Part shown: one piece after another, positions 64,000 through 64,000 of the stretch
How the letters are laid out: every line of letters starts with the position of its first letter
Position numbering within the stretch: the stretch's first letter is position 1
Assembly: GCA_000403315.2 (NCBI GenBank)
Contig: KE159636.1
Span: 1,021,358 to 1,085,357, forward strand
Length of the DNA stretch: 64,000 nucleotides
Direction of reading: 5' to 3'
Source: Lachnospiraceae bacterium A2
Lineage (GTDB): Bacteria > Bacillota > Clostridia > Lachnospirales > Lachnospiraceae
Notes under the pieces: model-generated
Seen by the model: only the letters and a program-made list of their open reading frames with translations
The model's database searches: none
What the model was told of the DNA's origin: nothing
Position numbers and translations under genes: made by a program

Positions 64000-64000
64000 G

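Overview
The window looks like the chromosome of an anaerobic, gut-type Clostridia, most likely Lachnospiraceae. The evidence is gene content (galactitol-type PTS with a BglG/MtlR regulator, PEP-type DhaK/DhaL, S8 peptidase, GPH transporter), strong AGGAGG-type ribosome sites, and several TnpX-type large-serine-recombinase conjugative elements with Maff2, VirB6-like, TTRAP, SymE and YodL/ArdC genes. The assignment is from gene content only.

Layout. (1) 1-7180: resident metabolic operon. An EIIC permease (5' end outside the window), a PRD/EIIA regulator, a class II aldolase, a histidine phosphatase, DhaK, DhaL and a YcxB-like membrane protein end at a clear terminator. (2) 7326-8893: an S8 peptidase gene cut near its 3' end, where foreign DNA begins. 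(3) About 8893-19100: a scrambled mobilisable element. It has a cut XRE gene, a small ORF plus SymE pair, cargo (GNAT, tautomerase, MBL hydrolase, NTF2-like), an XRE regulator, a rep/mob block with an oriT-like hairpin, MobA/MobL, a CHC2 primase fragment fused to a recombinase tail, and scraps of a conjugation operon (Maff2 tail, VirB6 head). A second cargo group (lipoprotein, NTF2-like, methyltransferase) lies inside the mob block. (4) 19173-24850: a two-component system and ABC transporter. (5) 25146-26371: an orphan MobC and decaying HTH genes. (6) 26802-30031: TetR, GPH transporter and lipase-like hydrolase, with a palindromic operator on the promoter. (7) 30111-35288: a VOC gene, then remnants of a conjugative element (pilin-like adhesin tail, small ICE genes) and a broken IS91-type element. 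(8) 35434-39908: an MBL hydrolase followed by a run of toxin-immunity-type genes (DUF4303, Imm26-Imm51, SUFU) with no toxin, sharing intergenic repeats. (9) 39949-46776: LysR, aldo/keto reductases, acetyltransferase and flavodoxin genes, with a DDE insertion sequence (16-bp inverted repeats) between lysR and its divergent partner. (10) 47595-64000: the end of one serine-recombinase element. Its recombinase gene is cut after about 66 codons by a second, largely intact element: serine recombinase, TnpW, HTH, sigma factor, XRE, small ORF/SymE, MobC, relaxase, a lantibiotic-type TCS/ABC module, TTRAP and a very large ArdC/YodL protein running off the right edge.

How it fits together. The left operon probably imports and phosphorylates a polyol or ketose, cleaves it with the aldolase, and phosphorylates a short ketose with DhaKL. 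The rest is a hot spot of nested integrative elements whose cargo is mostly defensive or adaptive: peptide-antibiotic sensing and export, immunity proteins, and small-molecule modification. Many genes are truncated at junctions, and several carry single-base indels at homopolymers, which means either decay or sequencing error. Points worth following are the orphan immunity array with shared spacers, the twice-seen XRE/small-ORF/SymE module, and the shared basic C-terminal tail on two adjacent transfer-region proteins. No rRNA, tRNA or CRISPR array was recognised.
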